Positions 36,936-45,525 of a stretch of 64,000 nt of DNA are shown here, piece by piece (the first letter of the stretch is position 1; each line of letters starts with the position of its first letter). The stretch comes from Longirhabdus pacifica (lineage in GTDB: Bacteria > Bacillota > Bacilli > Paenibacillales > DSM-105158). A model generated the notes under the pieces. That model ran no database searches. It was given only the letters and a program-made list of their open reading frames with translations, and was not told the DNA's origin. Position numbers and translations under genes: made by a program. The stretch covers positions 124,001-188,000 of the forward strand of contig NZ_QXJP01000006.1 in assembly GCF_004115085.1 (NCBI RefSeq), read 5' to 3'.

Positions 36936-37103
36936 TCTTTTATCAAGAGCAGGTGGAGGGACTGGCCCGATGAAACCCGGCAACCGACATTTCCTGGGAA
37001 ATGCACGGTGCTAAGTCTTGCAGAGATGCTGTATCTCTGACAGATGAGAGAGGCTGAACGTGAACTTGTTAAGCCTTTCTTTTCATGAAGAGAGGTTTTT
37101 TTG
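36936..37103 (+). promoter_or_regulatory. SAM-I riboswitch (S-box) with terminator
   Basis: The S-box core is clear from AGAGCAGGTGGAGGGACTGG (36946) through GATGAAACCCGGCAACC to GATGAGAGAGGC (37043-37054). The terminator is AAGCCTTTCTT (37071-37081) paired with AAGAGAGGTTT, then Ts to 37103. AGAGAGGCT (37048-37056) can instead pair with AGCCTTTCT as antiterminator. High SAM should switch off metA-metI. Confidence 0.95.
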
Positions 37104-37178
37104 TTATATACACACCCTCTTCATTGATTGTAATAAAACCGTTTGAGTGATGGAATAAAAATGGAGGAAGGTGATTGT

Positions 37179-38090
37179 ATGCCGATTAAAATTCCCGATC
37201 ATTTACCGGCAAAAGAAGTATTATCTAAAGAAAATATTTTTGTGATGACCGAAACGAGGGCTTATCATCAAGATATTAGACCACTCAAAGTGGCTATTGT
37301 GAATCTGATGCCTACAAAAGAAACGACGGAAACACAGCTACTCAGATTAATCTCAAACACACCGCTTCAAGTAGATCCAGTATTATTGCATACCAAAACA
37401 TATCATTCTAAACATACTTCGCAGGAACATTTGCAACAATTTTATAAAACTTTTGATGATGTCAAATATGAGAAGTTTGATGGGATGATTATTACGGGGG
37501 CACCAGTCGAAACACTTCCTTTTGAAGAAGTTGAATATTGGGAAGAGTTAAAAAGTATTATGACTTGGTCTAAAGATCATGTTATTTCTACCATGCATAT
37601 TTGTTGGGGAGCCCAAGCAGGGCTGTATCATCACTATGGGATACGCAAAGTGGCATTACCTGAGAAAACATTCGGTGTTTTCCCTCATGAAGTTGCAAAA
37701 AAGAATGTGAAGTTGTTGAAAGGCTTTGACGAAACATTTTATGTGCCACAGTCTAGACATACAGATATTTTGAAAGAAGATATAGAACAGCATGATAGAT
37801 TAGAAATTTGGTCTGAGTCACAGGAGAGCGGGGTATATATTGTTGGAACAGATCATGGTAAACAAATTTTTTTGACAGGCCACCCAGAGTATGATGTCAA
37901 TACGCTGCAATGGGAATATGAGCGAGATGTGCAAAAAGGGATGGATGTAAAGTTACCTTCAAACTATTTTAAGCACGATGATCCGAAACAACCTCCAATC
38001 GTTACTTGGAGAGCGCATGCAAATGTTTTATTTTCTAATTGGTTGAACTATTACGTATATCAAGTGACGCCTTACGATTGGAGTATTTAA
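37179..38090 (+). CDS. metA: Homoserine O-acetyltransferase, MetA type
   Basis: A 303-residue MetA-family acyltransferase, the first step from homoserine to methionine. The nucleophile is C142 (HICWGAQA), with His and Glu in TGHPEYD. Residue 111 is Glu (GAPVETLP). In this family Glu111 is known to select acetyl-CoA and Gly succinyl-CoA, so O-acetylhomoserine should be the product. I chose ATG 37179 because AAGGTGAT precedes it and [10 protein letters not shown] is the family's normal N-terminus; the upstream ATG at 37161 is too close to its context to have a site. Transcription is under the SAM riboswitch just upstream. Confidence 0.93.
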   Translation: MPIKIPDHLPAKEVLSKENIFVMTETRAYHQDIRPLKVAIVNLMPTKETTETQLLRLISNTPLQVDPVLLHTKTYHSKHTSQEHLQQFYKTFDDVKYEKFDGMIITGAPVETLPFEEVEYWEELKSIMTWSKDHVISTMHICWGAQAGLYHHYGIRKVALPEKTFGVFPHEVAKKNVKLLKGFDETFYVPQSRHTDILKEDIEQHDRLEIWSESQESGVYIVGTDHGKQIFLTGHPEYDVNTLQWEYERDVQKGMDVKLPSNYFKHDDPKQPPIVTWRAHANVLFSNWLNYYVYQVTPYDWSI

Positions 38091-38137
38091 TGTCAAACCT
38101 ATTGGCATATCGTAATGATTTATAGGGGGGAGAGAGA

Positions 38138-39298
38138 ATGAAAATAGAAAGTAAGTTAGCACAAATTGGCTCTACTGTTGATACAAAAACAGGCGCTGTT
38201 AATTTTCCTATTTATTCATCAACGGCATTTCGTCATCCTGGATTAGGAAAAAGTACGGGATACGATTACATTCGTACACAAAGCCCTACCAAACAAGTAT
38301 TAGAAGAAGCATTCTCAGAGTTAGAAGTAGGAGATGCTGCTTTTGCATGTAGTTCAGGTATGGCTGCATTGCAAACGGTGCTCTCTTTATTTTCACAAGG
38401 AGATCATCTCATTGTTTCCTTGGATTTATATGGTGGTACATATCGTTTGTTGGAACAAATTATGTCTAGGTTTGGTATTACGACGACTTATGCAGACATG
38501 CGAAGTATAGAGCAACTAGAATCACTATACCAACCCAATACAAAAGCATTGTTAATCGAGACACCGACAAATCCACTGATGATGATTACAGATATTGCAA
38601 AAGTCAGTGCTTGGGCCAAAGAGAAAAATATATTGGTGATGGTGGATAATACACTACTCACTCCTTTTTTCCAACAACCGTTAAAGCTTGGTGCTGATAT
38701 TGTTGTCCATAGTGCTACGAAATATTTGGGAGGCCATAACGATGTGCTCGCAGGGTTAATAGCAGTGAAAGGAGAGAAGTTGGCAGAAGAGATAGCTTTT
38801 CTTCACAACTCCATTGGCGCTGTACTTAGTCCCCATGATTGTTACTTGTTGATGCGTGGGATGAAAACACTCGCACTTAGAATGGAAAGACACCAGCATA
38901 ACACACAAAAAATTGCGGAATATTTACAAACTCACCCGTTGATTACCGATGTGTATTATCCAGGTTTGTCTTCTCATCCCGATTATGAAATACAAAAAAA
39001 GCAGGCAACAGGGAACACAGGTATATTTTCATTTAAAGTAAAACATGAAAGTATGATCGCGCCTATATTAGAACATCTTACCCTCATTGCTTTTGCAGAA
39101 AGTTTAGGCGGAGTCGAATCGCTAATGACGTATCCAGTGATGCAAACCCATATGGATATTCCAGAAGAAATCCGCAATCAAATTGGTGTAGATCATACAT
39201 TGCTTCGCTTCTCTGTTGGAATAGAGCATGTAGATGATTTAATTGCAGACTTAGCTCAAGCATTGGACAAAGCGAAGGAAGCTTGTTCATCAATATGA
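38138..39298 (+). CDS. metI: Cystathionine gamma-synthase/O-acetylhomoserine thiolyase, MetI type
   Basis: A 386-residue PLP enzyme of the Cys/Met metabolism family. It replaces the acetyl group of O-acetylhomoserine with cysteine (or sulfide), following directly on MetA. Similarity to B. subtilis MetI runs from the N-terminus (ESKLAQIGS, PIYSSTAFRH). The PLP lysine lies in VVHSATKYLGGHNDVLAG. AGGGGGGAGAG precedes the ATG. It is 47 bases behind metA in the S-box transcript. The B. subtilis partner metC is not adjacent here. Confidence 0.92.
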   Translation: MKIESKLAQIGSTVDTKTGAVNFPIYSSTAFRHPGLGKSTGYDYIRTQSPTKQVLEEAFSELEVGDAAFACSSGMAALQTVLSLFSQGDHLIVSLDLYGGTYRLLEQIMSRFGITTTYADMRSIEQLESLYQPNTKALLIETPTNPLMMITDIAKVSAWAKEKNILVMVDNTLLTPFFQQPLKLGADIVVHSATKYLGGHNDVLAGLIAVKGEKLAEEIAFLHNSIGAVLSPHDCYLLMRGMKTLALRMERHQHNTQKIAEYLQTHPLITDVYYPGLSSHPDYEIQKKQATGNTGIFSFKVKHESMIAPILEHLTLIAFAESLGGVESLMTYPVMQTHMDIPEEIRNQIGVDHTLLRFSVGIEHVDDLIADLAQALDKAKEACSSI

Positions 39299-39440
39299 AG
39301 TATAAATAATAAATCAAACATCAAAATAGATGAATGAACCAAATTAAAAAGTAAATATAAATGAACAAAGCACTGTCCTAAACAGTAAAGTAACGTTCTC
39401 CAAAAAAGTTAGAGTAAAAAATAGCTTTTGCGGGGAATGC

Positions 39441-39468
39441 CTATGCTGCTAAAGGGCAGTTTTTTTGC
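39441..39468 (+). terminator. Weak terminator candidate after metI
   Basis: A stem of only five pairs (39445-39449 with 39456-39460) is followed by eight T. The rest of 39299-39534 shows no gene. Confidence 0.35.
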
Positions 39469-39534
39469 GTAAAAATGGGCGATGAATTTTATGTTATGAA
39501 GAGCTTTTTTGCAGTAAGCATCATATGGTGAAGT

Positions 39535-40404
39535 ATGGATGATGGGTATTCATCATTAACATTTGACAGGATGGTGTTTTGCTTGAGTAAGTATCGTTTT
39601 GCGATTATTAAGAGTAAATGGGATAAAGCGAGATTATTAGCACAACATAATGAACTAAAAGCATATATTCCGGAATCAAGAAAGCTGACCTTACGCCATT
39701 TGCGCTACATGTTATTAAAGCATAAAACAGTTTACGTTAAACCGATTAGAGGTTCGAATGGCAACGGTGTGATGCGTGCACAATACAAACCAACAGCAAA
39801 CTTTAAATTTCAATTTCAGATTGGAAATAGGACCAGAAGATTTAAATATTTAAAGGCCATGTACGTGGCGTTAAAAAGTAGTGGACTGAAAAGACCGTAT
39901 ATTATTCAAAAAGGAATACCTTTACTTCGTTACTATAATAAAATCAGTGATGTTCGTGTCATGGTTCAAAAAACAGTAAAAAAGGAATGGAAAGTAACAG
40001 GAATCGTTTGTCGCTCTGCTCGTGACAAAAAAATTATTACGAATGCAAGTAAAGGAGCAAAAGTACTTTCATTGCAAGAATTATTAAAGGGAGCAAACAA
40101 AGTAGAACAATATGAAGAAGTAAAAACCAAGTTAGAAGAAGTGGGAATCAAAGTAGCTACTATCCTTCATCGAAAATATCCGAAGTTGGGCGAATTAGGA
40201 TTAGATATAGGATTAGACGATCAATTACATCCATGGATCATAGAGGTGAATACAAAACCTCTCATTAGAGTGTTTCATAAATTAGGAGATAAAAAAATTC
40301 TCAAAGAAATAAAAAGTGTCAGACGCGCTTACATCAAAATGATTGAAATAAATGAAAGTGAACATACTAATGAAAACGAAGGGCAGTATAAATCCAATGA
40401 TTGA
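39535..40404 (+). CDS. YheC/YheD-type ATP-grasp protein
   Basis: A protein of up to 289 residues with the ATP-grasp pattern of the YheC/YheD family (spore-coat-associated in Bacillus). Visible are VKPIRGSNGNGVMRAQ (about 65), IQKGIPLLRYYNKISDVRVMV, a strand with GELGLDIGLDD and the metal-binding IEVNTKPLI near the end. The substrate is unknown. The start is uncertain: ATG 39535, ATG 39571 or TTG 39583 are possible, and none has a strong site. It runs into a lipoprotein gene and a two-component system on the same strand with gaps of 18-30 bases, a probable operon. Confidence 0.75.
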   Translation: MDDGYSSLTFDRMVFCLSKYRFAIIKSKWDKARLLAQHNELKAYIPESRKLTLRHLRYMLLKHKTVYVKPIRGSNGNGVMRAQYKPTANFKFQFQIGNRTRRFKYLKAMYVALKSSGLKRPYIIQKGIPLLRYYNKISDVRVMVQKTVKKEWKVTGIVCRSARDKKIITNASKGAKVLSLQELLKGANKVEQYEEVKTKLEEVGIKVATILHRKYPKLGELGLDIGLDDQLHPWIIEVNTKPLIRVFHKLGDKKILKEIKSVRRAYIKMIEINESEHTNENEGQYKSND

Positions 40405-40422
40405 GGAGCTGCAATCGCAAAC

Positions 40423-41784
40423 ATGATTGTAAGTAGTCTAAGGTTTATCTATGTATGTTTACTCATCAGTTTAGCTGCCGGCTGTAGTTTCTTAACTGCA
40501 CCGGCAGATTTGTTGACTGCACCAAAAGTAGCTACGAACTTGCAAAATTTAAGAGAATCCGTGACGACTTTATTACCGGATGGAGCAAAATTAACCATTC
40601 CTACGCAATCCAAATGGATTGGCTCTATTCAAGAAATAGATGTGTATGGAGATGAAGCAAATGAAGCTATTGTATTTTATAAACAAGAAGAGTTGCTGCA
40701 TGTTGGAGTCCTTGTATTGGAAAAGATCGAAGAAAACTGGACACTAGTGCATCAAATTGAACAAGTTGGCTTCGAATTAGAAAGGGCAATATTTCAAGAT
40801 ATTACAGGGGACGGGCAAAAAGAAATGCTCATAGGTTGGGGCGGAGGAACAGAAGTGAGTTATGGTTTTTCTGCTTATACGTTTGATAACAGCGATGTGC
40901 GAGATATAGGAAGTTTAACCTATACGGATATCGTCATCGCAGATTTGGATGGAGATAATGTAGACGACCTGCTTTCATTTCAATTAGACAGTGAAACATC
41001 TTCTGGTTTTGCGTCTTATTACCGTTTTTCATCTGAAACAGAGGAATTAGAGTTAGTAAATGAAGTTGAATTATACGGTGATGTTACTGGATATAGCCAA
41101 ATGATAGTGGGAAAAGCTTCATTCGATAAGACGGGAGTTTTTTTAGAATTAACAGCAGGTGATGTTGCGCATTATACTGCACTATTATTAGCGATGGATG
41201 GCCAACTACAAGATGTGTTCGCGACATCGGAACAATCAGAAGAAGAAAATATTCGCTACAAGCCTATTCCGACGATGAGTATGGATGTGAATGAAGATGG
41301 GATTATAGAAATGGACACGCTCGTCATTCCATCTAATACCGATGATGTATCGTTGAATGAGAGAGAATTGATTCATCGTTGGATGCAATGGGACGGAGAT
41401 AACAAGCTCGTAAGAGTGCAGGAAAGTGTTATCGATAGTAAAGCAGGCTATCGCTTTGACTTTCCGACATTTTGGTGGGATAACATTACGTTAATTAAAG
41501 AAGGAGAGCAGGACATCGTCATTCAGTATTTTAACCCTAGTACACAAGAGCAGGCCGAGCTATTAAAATTACAAGCTTATTCCCTTACCAACTGGAGGGC
41601 GGAGAAAGAAAATTTACAACAAAATCAACAAACGTTTGTGGAACTGGGTTCAAGAAGAGATACAATGGTTATTGCTATTATGGCATCCATACCATATGAT
41701 CTTTCACCACCGGCTCTGGCTGAATATAAAAATATGATGTTAGATGAAGAAACGATAAAAAAAAGCTTTCACTGGACGAATTAG
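40423..41784 (+). CDS. Lipoprotein with FG-GAP/VCBS-like repeats
   Basis: A 453-residue predicted lipoprotein with a hydrophobic leader and lipobox LAAGC (lipid-modified Cys near residue 21). Acidic calcium-binding-like repeats DITGDGQKEM, DLDGDNVDDL and DVNEDGIIEM mark an FG-GAP/VCBS-type propeller, so it is probably a folded sensor or adhesion protein on the outer membrane face. No enzyme motif is visible. GAGGAGC lies 14 bases before the ATG, a long spacing. It sits between an ATP-grasp gene and the regulator of a two-component system, and may work as an accessory sensor. Confidence 0.7.
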   Translation: MIVSSLRFIYVCLLISLAAGCSFLTAPADLLTAPKVATNLQNLRESVTTLLPDGAKLTIPTQSKWIGSIQEIDVYGDEANEAIVFYKQEELLHVGVLVLEKIEENWTLVHQIEQVGFELERAIFQDITGDGQKEMLIGWGGGTEVSYGFSAYTFDNSDVRDIGSLTYTDIVIADLDGDNVDDLLSFQLDSETSSGFASYYRFSSETEELELVNEVELYGDVTGYSQMIVGKASFDKTGVFLELTAGDVAHYTALLLAMDGQLQDVFATSEQSEEENIRYKPIPTMSMDVNEDGIIEMDTLVIPSNTDDVSLNERELIHRWMQWDGDNKLVRVQESVIDSKAGYRFDFPTFWWDNITLIKEGEQDIVIQYFNPSTQEQAELLKLQAYSLTNWRAEKENLQQNQQTFVELGSRRDTMVIAIMASIPYDLSPPALAEYKNMMLDEETIKKSFHWTN

Positions 41785-41813
41785 TGCAATGATGTGGACA
41801 GGAGGTTGCTCTA

Positions 41814-42509
41814 ATGAAAGTGTTAATTGTAGAGGACGAAACAGCGATACGGCATTTTATTGCGATCAATTTAAGACGTGAAGGAATAGATGTTATTGAA
41901 GCTTCTAACGGAGAAGAAGCACTGAAGATGGCATTGATAAACGAAAATAAAGATATAGATATTGCTGTATTAGATGTGATGCTACCTACTATAACGGGTT
42001 TTGACGTTTGCATTAAACTTCGTAAGCATCATGCCAATATGGGTATTATTATGCTCACAGCAAAGGGGGAGGAGCAGGATAAAATAAAAGGATTAGAGCT
42101 TGGGGCAGATGATTATATCATCAAACCTTTTAGCCCTGCTGAGCTGGTCGCGAGGGTGAAAGCATTACAACGGAGGAGAACTCCTGCCGTTAATGGAGAA
42201 AAGGTAGAAACGTTATATTCGGGTCCGTTTACTTTAGCGATGAAAGAACACAAATTGTACAAGCACGACATAGAAATGTATTTGACACCAACGGAATTTC
42301 ATATGATGAGTCTGTTTATTCAACATCCAAATGAAAACATAAGCAGAGATGAAATTTTAAATGAAGTATGGGGTAGAAATTACATAGGGGATCTAAAGAT
42401 TGTAGATGTAAACGTAAGAAGGCTGCGGAAAAAAATTGAAGAAGATGCATCCAAACCTAAGTATATTCAAACCATCTGGGGTTACGGGTACATATGGAAA
42501 GAGGAATAG
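41814..42509 (+). CDS. OmpR-family response regulator
   Basis: A 231-residue response regulator with receiver residues EDE, D54 (AVLDVMLP) and K in DYIIKPFSP, and a winged-helix output domain ending IWGYGYIWKEE. AGGAGG precedes the ATG. It is followed after three bases by its kinase gene, so the pair is co-translated. Its targets are unknown; autoregulation of this four-gene group is a fair guess. Confidence 0.9.
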   Translation: MKVLIVEDETAIRHFIAINLRREGIDVIEASNGEEALKMALINENKDIDIAVLDVMLPTITGFDVCIKLRKHHANMGIIMLTAKGEEQDKIKGLELGADDYIIKPFSPAELVARVKALQRRRTPAVNGEKVETLYSGPFTLAMKEHKLYKHDIEMYLTPTEFHMMSLFIQHPNENISRDEILNEVWGRNYIGDLKIVDVNVRRLRKKIEEDASKPKYIQTIWGYGYIWKEE

Positions 42510-42512
42510 CAT

Positions 42513-43904
42513 GTGACTAGCATTCGAAGTAGGATCGTATTCAGTTTTATGCTCATTATTCTTTTTATCATTATTTTGCTGCAAATACTGTTTATTATGA
42601 CGATGGAAAATTATTATTATGAAAGCGTGAGACGAGAACTTAATCATAATGCTAAAACGGCATCATTTTATTTAGAACGGTATTTACCTCAGGCATCCTT
42701 ATACGAGCAAGCGTTATTTATGAGAGATAGTGTGTTTGTTAGACCGTATATTCGCATGGAAGTACTTAATTTAGACCTTATTAAAATGATGGACTCCTAC
42801 GGGTTTTATGTAGAGTCTACATCCCTTTCACCAGATGTAGAGGAAGCCATAGAAGGTGGAAGATCGATATGGATTGGTAAGGATGAAATGACTGGGGAAA
42901 AAATATTGTCTATTTCTGCACCAATACGTCAGTCTAAAAAAAAAATAGGCATTATTCGCTATACCACTTCTTTAGCATTAATAGATAAACAAATTGCCCA
43001 AATTACATTCATTACTTCTGCCATTGCGTTTGTCATTGTTATGGTGTCCCTTCTCATTAGTCTGTACCTTTCTAAAACGATAGTAAAACCTATAAAAGAA
43101 ATTAACAACGCCGCGATAACAATGGCAGAAGGTAATTTCCAATTGTCCATTGTGAAACGATATAATGATGAAATTGGACAACTTGCAGAAACGTTAAATT
43201 TTATGGCAAAACAAATATTGAAAAATGAAAAGTTGAAAAAAGACTTTATATCTTCCATTTCACATGAACTAAGAACACCACTTACTTCGATCAAAGGTTG
43301 GAGTGAGACGATGATAACAGGTGATTTACACAATAAAGAAGAAACGAAGCAAGGCTTACTCATTATATCCAAAGAAACAGATCGCTTGTCTGCATTAGTA
43401 GAAGACTTACTTGATTTTTCTAAGTTGCAGTCGGCACAATTAACATTGTCTAAAACACCGATGAATGTCATCGAATTGCTGCAAGAAGTGTTTCATCAGT
43501 ATGTGATGACTGCTAAACAGAAAGAGATTGCAATTACACTTCAATACGTTAAAGACTCCATCATTCTGATAGCAGATTACAATCGCTTGAAGCAAGTACT
43601 GATTAACGTCATTGATAATGCGTTAAAACATACGCCTCAGGGAGGTGATATTATAATTGAAGTGGAAGATAAAGCAGAGTACGTGATGATTTATGTTCGT
43701 GATACAGGGGAAGGAATATCCCAAGAAGATTTGGCACATGTGACCGAAAAATTTTATAAAAATAGTCCACATACCGCCGGCAGTGGACTAGGTCTGGCCA
43801 TTTGTAAAGAGCTGATGGAACTACATGGAGGTTCATTATTAATTGAAAGTATATTAGGACAAGGTACCGTTGTAGGTATACGATGTCCTAAACATCATGC
43901 ATAA
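42513..43904 (+). CDS. Sensor histidine kinase
   Basis: A 463-residue membrane kinase. Segments at about 8-30 and 165-190 enclose a sensor of some 130 residues. Then come a HAMP linker, H251 in SISHELRTP, N box LINVIDNALKH, DTGEGI and GSGLGLAI. The GTG start has AGAGG at eight bases. The gene's stop codon lies in sequence matching the edge of the interspersed repeat (GCATAAGATG). It closes the ATP-grasp, lipoprotein and regulator operon. Confidence 0.9.
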   Translation: MTSIRSRIVFSFMLIILFIIILLQILFIMTMENYYYESVRRELNHNAKTASFYLERYLPQASLYEQALFMRDSVFVRPYIRMEVLNLDLIKMMDSYGFYVESTSLSPDVEEAIEGGRSIWIGKDEMTGEKILSISAPIRQSKKKIGIIRYTTSLALIDKQIAQITFITSAIAFVIVMVSLLISLYLSKTIVKPIKEINNAAITMAEGNFQLSIVKRYNDEIGQLAETLNFMAKQILKNEKLKKDFISSISHELRTPLTSIKGWSETMITGDLHNKEETKQGLLIISKETDRLSALVEDLLDFSKLQSAQLTLSKTPMNVIELLQEVFHQYVMTAKQKEIAITLQYVKDSIILIADYNRLKQVLINVIDNALKHTPQGGDIIIEVEDKAEYVMIYVRDTGEGISQEDLAHVTEKFYKNSPHTAGSGLGLAICKELMELHGGSLLIESILGQGTVVGIRCPKHHA

Positions 43905-43956
43905 GATGAATGAACGTGTTCAATCAACTTATTACCGCAATGCATAAGATGAATGT
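43902..43956 (-). repeat. Partial A/B hairpin repeat at the end of the kinase gene
   Basis: GTTCAATCAACTTATTACCG (43919-43938) is an exact reverse-orientation A-unit half. It is flanked on both sides by GCATAAGATGAATG, which resembles the edge of the B unit. The kinase stop TAA (43902-43904) is inside the left flank. Confidence 0.65.
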
Positions 43957-43970
43957 ATTTAAAAAATGTA

Positions 43971-45359
43971 TCATTCATGACTTGCGGCTGCTACGATGGC
44001 ATCCCAAGTTGTTTTCACATCATCTTCTGTTGTAATCCAGTTACTTACAGCGATGCGAATAGCAGGTATGCCTTGGTATACAGTAGGTGTTAAAAACGTT
44101 TTTCCACTGCCATTTAGCTTGACCAGAAATTGATGAATGGTTTCTTTTGTAATATTTTTTTGATCTAGCGTAAAGCAAACAATGTTTAAATGCACGGGAG
44201 ATAATAAAGTAAATAACTTCGATTTTTTTATTTTTTCACCAAATAATGAAGCGATGCGGCAATGTCGTTCTACAATGTCGATATAACCTTCTTTTCCATA
44301 TGCCATGAGAGCAAACCAGACAGGTAGCGCACGTAAGCGTCTGGAATTTTCAGGGGTATAATCGATCATCGAAGGTTCATGACCTAAATAAGGAGCTGCA
44401 TTATAGAATACTTCGTATTGCAGTGCTTTATGTTTCGTAAGTTGTATAGCGGAATCGTAAGGCACATTTAACCACTTATGCGCATCAATGGTGATGGAAT
44501 CTGCTTTCTCTATTCCCGATAACATAGCTTGGTAGCGAGGAGAACATGCAGCAATGCCGGCAAAAGCAGCATCTACGTGCAACCAAAAAGGATATGCTTC
44601 TTTTAACGCTAGTAGCGCATGCAAATCATCGCTGTCGCCAGTATTGACGGTACCGCAATTGGCAATCACAATGCATGGTGTTCCGTTTAATTTTTGTAGT
44701 TGTTGTTCTAGCAATGGGATGTCAATCGCTTCTCTATTCTCTTGTTTCGGTATGACTTGTAATTGTTTTCTCCCTATTCCAAGCATAGATATTGCCTTGT
44801 AGATGGAAGAATGAGGAGTTGCACTCAGTATGGGAAAGGCGTTTAAGTGAAATAAGCCCTCTTCTGCTACGTTAATACCTTGTTGTTTTGCTAACCACTG
44901 CCTTCCTACTGCTAGACTGACAAAGTTCGCCATCGTTGCACCACTAACAAACGAAGCATATAAGGAATCAGGTAAATCTAATAGTTGCTTAAATAATGAT
45001 AATGCTTCTTGTTCTATGACGTATTCCACATCTCCTTGATTCCCGCCCATTGCATTTTGATCATAAATACTACTTAACCAATCTCCAGCAATGGATGCCG
45101 GTGTCGCACCACCTGTGACAAAGCCGAAATAACGAGGGCCTGCTGTCGCTTTAAGGTCCTGATTGAATTTTTGTATAAAATACTGCAACGTTTGTTCTCC
45201 ACCTAATCCGTTAGCAGGTAAAGTCTCATGCTCTTTATGTTGACTGACAGGGGACACAACGTGATCAGCGATTTGATCATAATGGGAAACACTATGGTGT
45301 TTTACTTGCTCTAAAAGAGCCTGAAATTGCAATTTATCATGTTCTAAATGTGGATGCAT
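43971..45359 (-). CDS. Group II PLP-dependent amino-acid decarboxylase
   Basis: A 462-residue decarboxylase of the group II family (aromatic amino acid, glutamate, aspartate and diaminobutyrate decarboxylases). The PLP lysine is K295 in ITIDAHKWLNVPYD, and HVDAAFAG carries the Asp that holds the cofactor ring. SGATMANFVSL and NCGTVNTGDSDD are the usual flanking motifs. The substrate cannot be assigned by eye. ATG 45359 has AGGAGG at eight bases; a TTG directly before it is ignored. It stands alone between convergent and tandem neighbours. Confidence 0.85.
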   Translation of the reverse strand: MHPHLEHDKLQFQALLEQVKHHSVSHYDQIADHVVSPVSQHKEHETLPANGLGGEQTLQYFIQKFNQDLKATAGPRYFGFVTGGATPASIAGDWLSSIYDQNAMGGNQGDVEYVIEQEALSLFKQLLDLPDSLYASFVSGATMANFVSLAVGRQWLAKQQGINVAEEGLFHLNAFPILSATPHSSIYKAISMLGIGRKQLQVIPKQENREAIDIPLLEQQLQKLNGTPCIVIANCGTVNTGDSDDLHALLALKEAYPFWLHVDAAFAGIAACSPRYQAMLSGIEKADSITIDAHKWLNVPYDSAIQLTKHKALQYEVFYNAAPYLGHEPSMIDYTPENSRRLRALPVWFALMAYGKEGYIDIVERHCRIASLFGEKIKKSKLFTLLSPVHLNIVCFTLDQKNITKETIHQFLVKLNGSGKTFLTPTVYQGIPAIRIAVSNWITTEDDVKTTWDAIVAAASHE

Positions 45360-45445
45360 CAAGATTTCCTCCTATGATATGATTTGCTGCATCTTAACAT
45401 GTGGGAGTGTATAACAGTCAAATGATAAGATTAACAGTGCGATAC

Positions 45446-45479
45446 AAAAAATGTTCCCTGCTTATGTAAACAGGGAACA
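45446..45479 (-). terminator. Terminator of the cyclic-nucleotide phosphodiesterase gene
   Basis: TGTTCCCTG (45452-45460) pairs with CAGGGAACA (45471-45479), and the minus strand continues into TTTTTT. Confidence 0.8.
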
Positions 45480-45525
45480 AGATGATGACAGTATCATATC
45501 TGTTATTTGTTTTTTATGATGTGGT

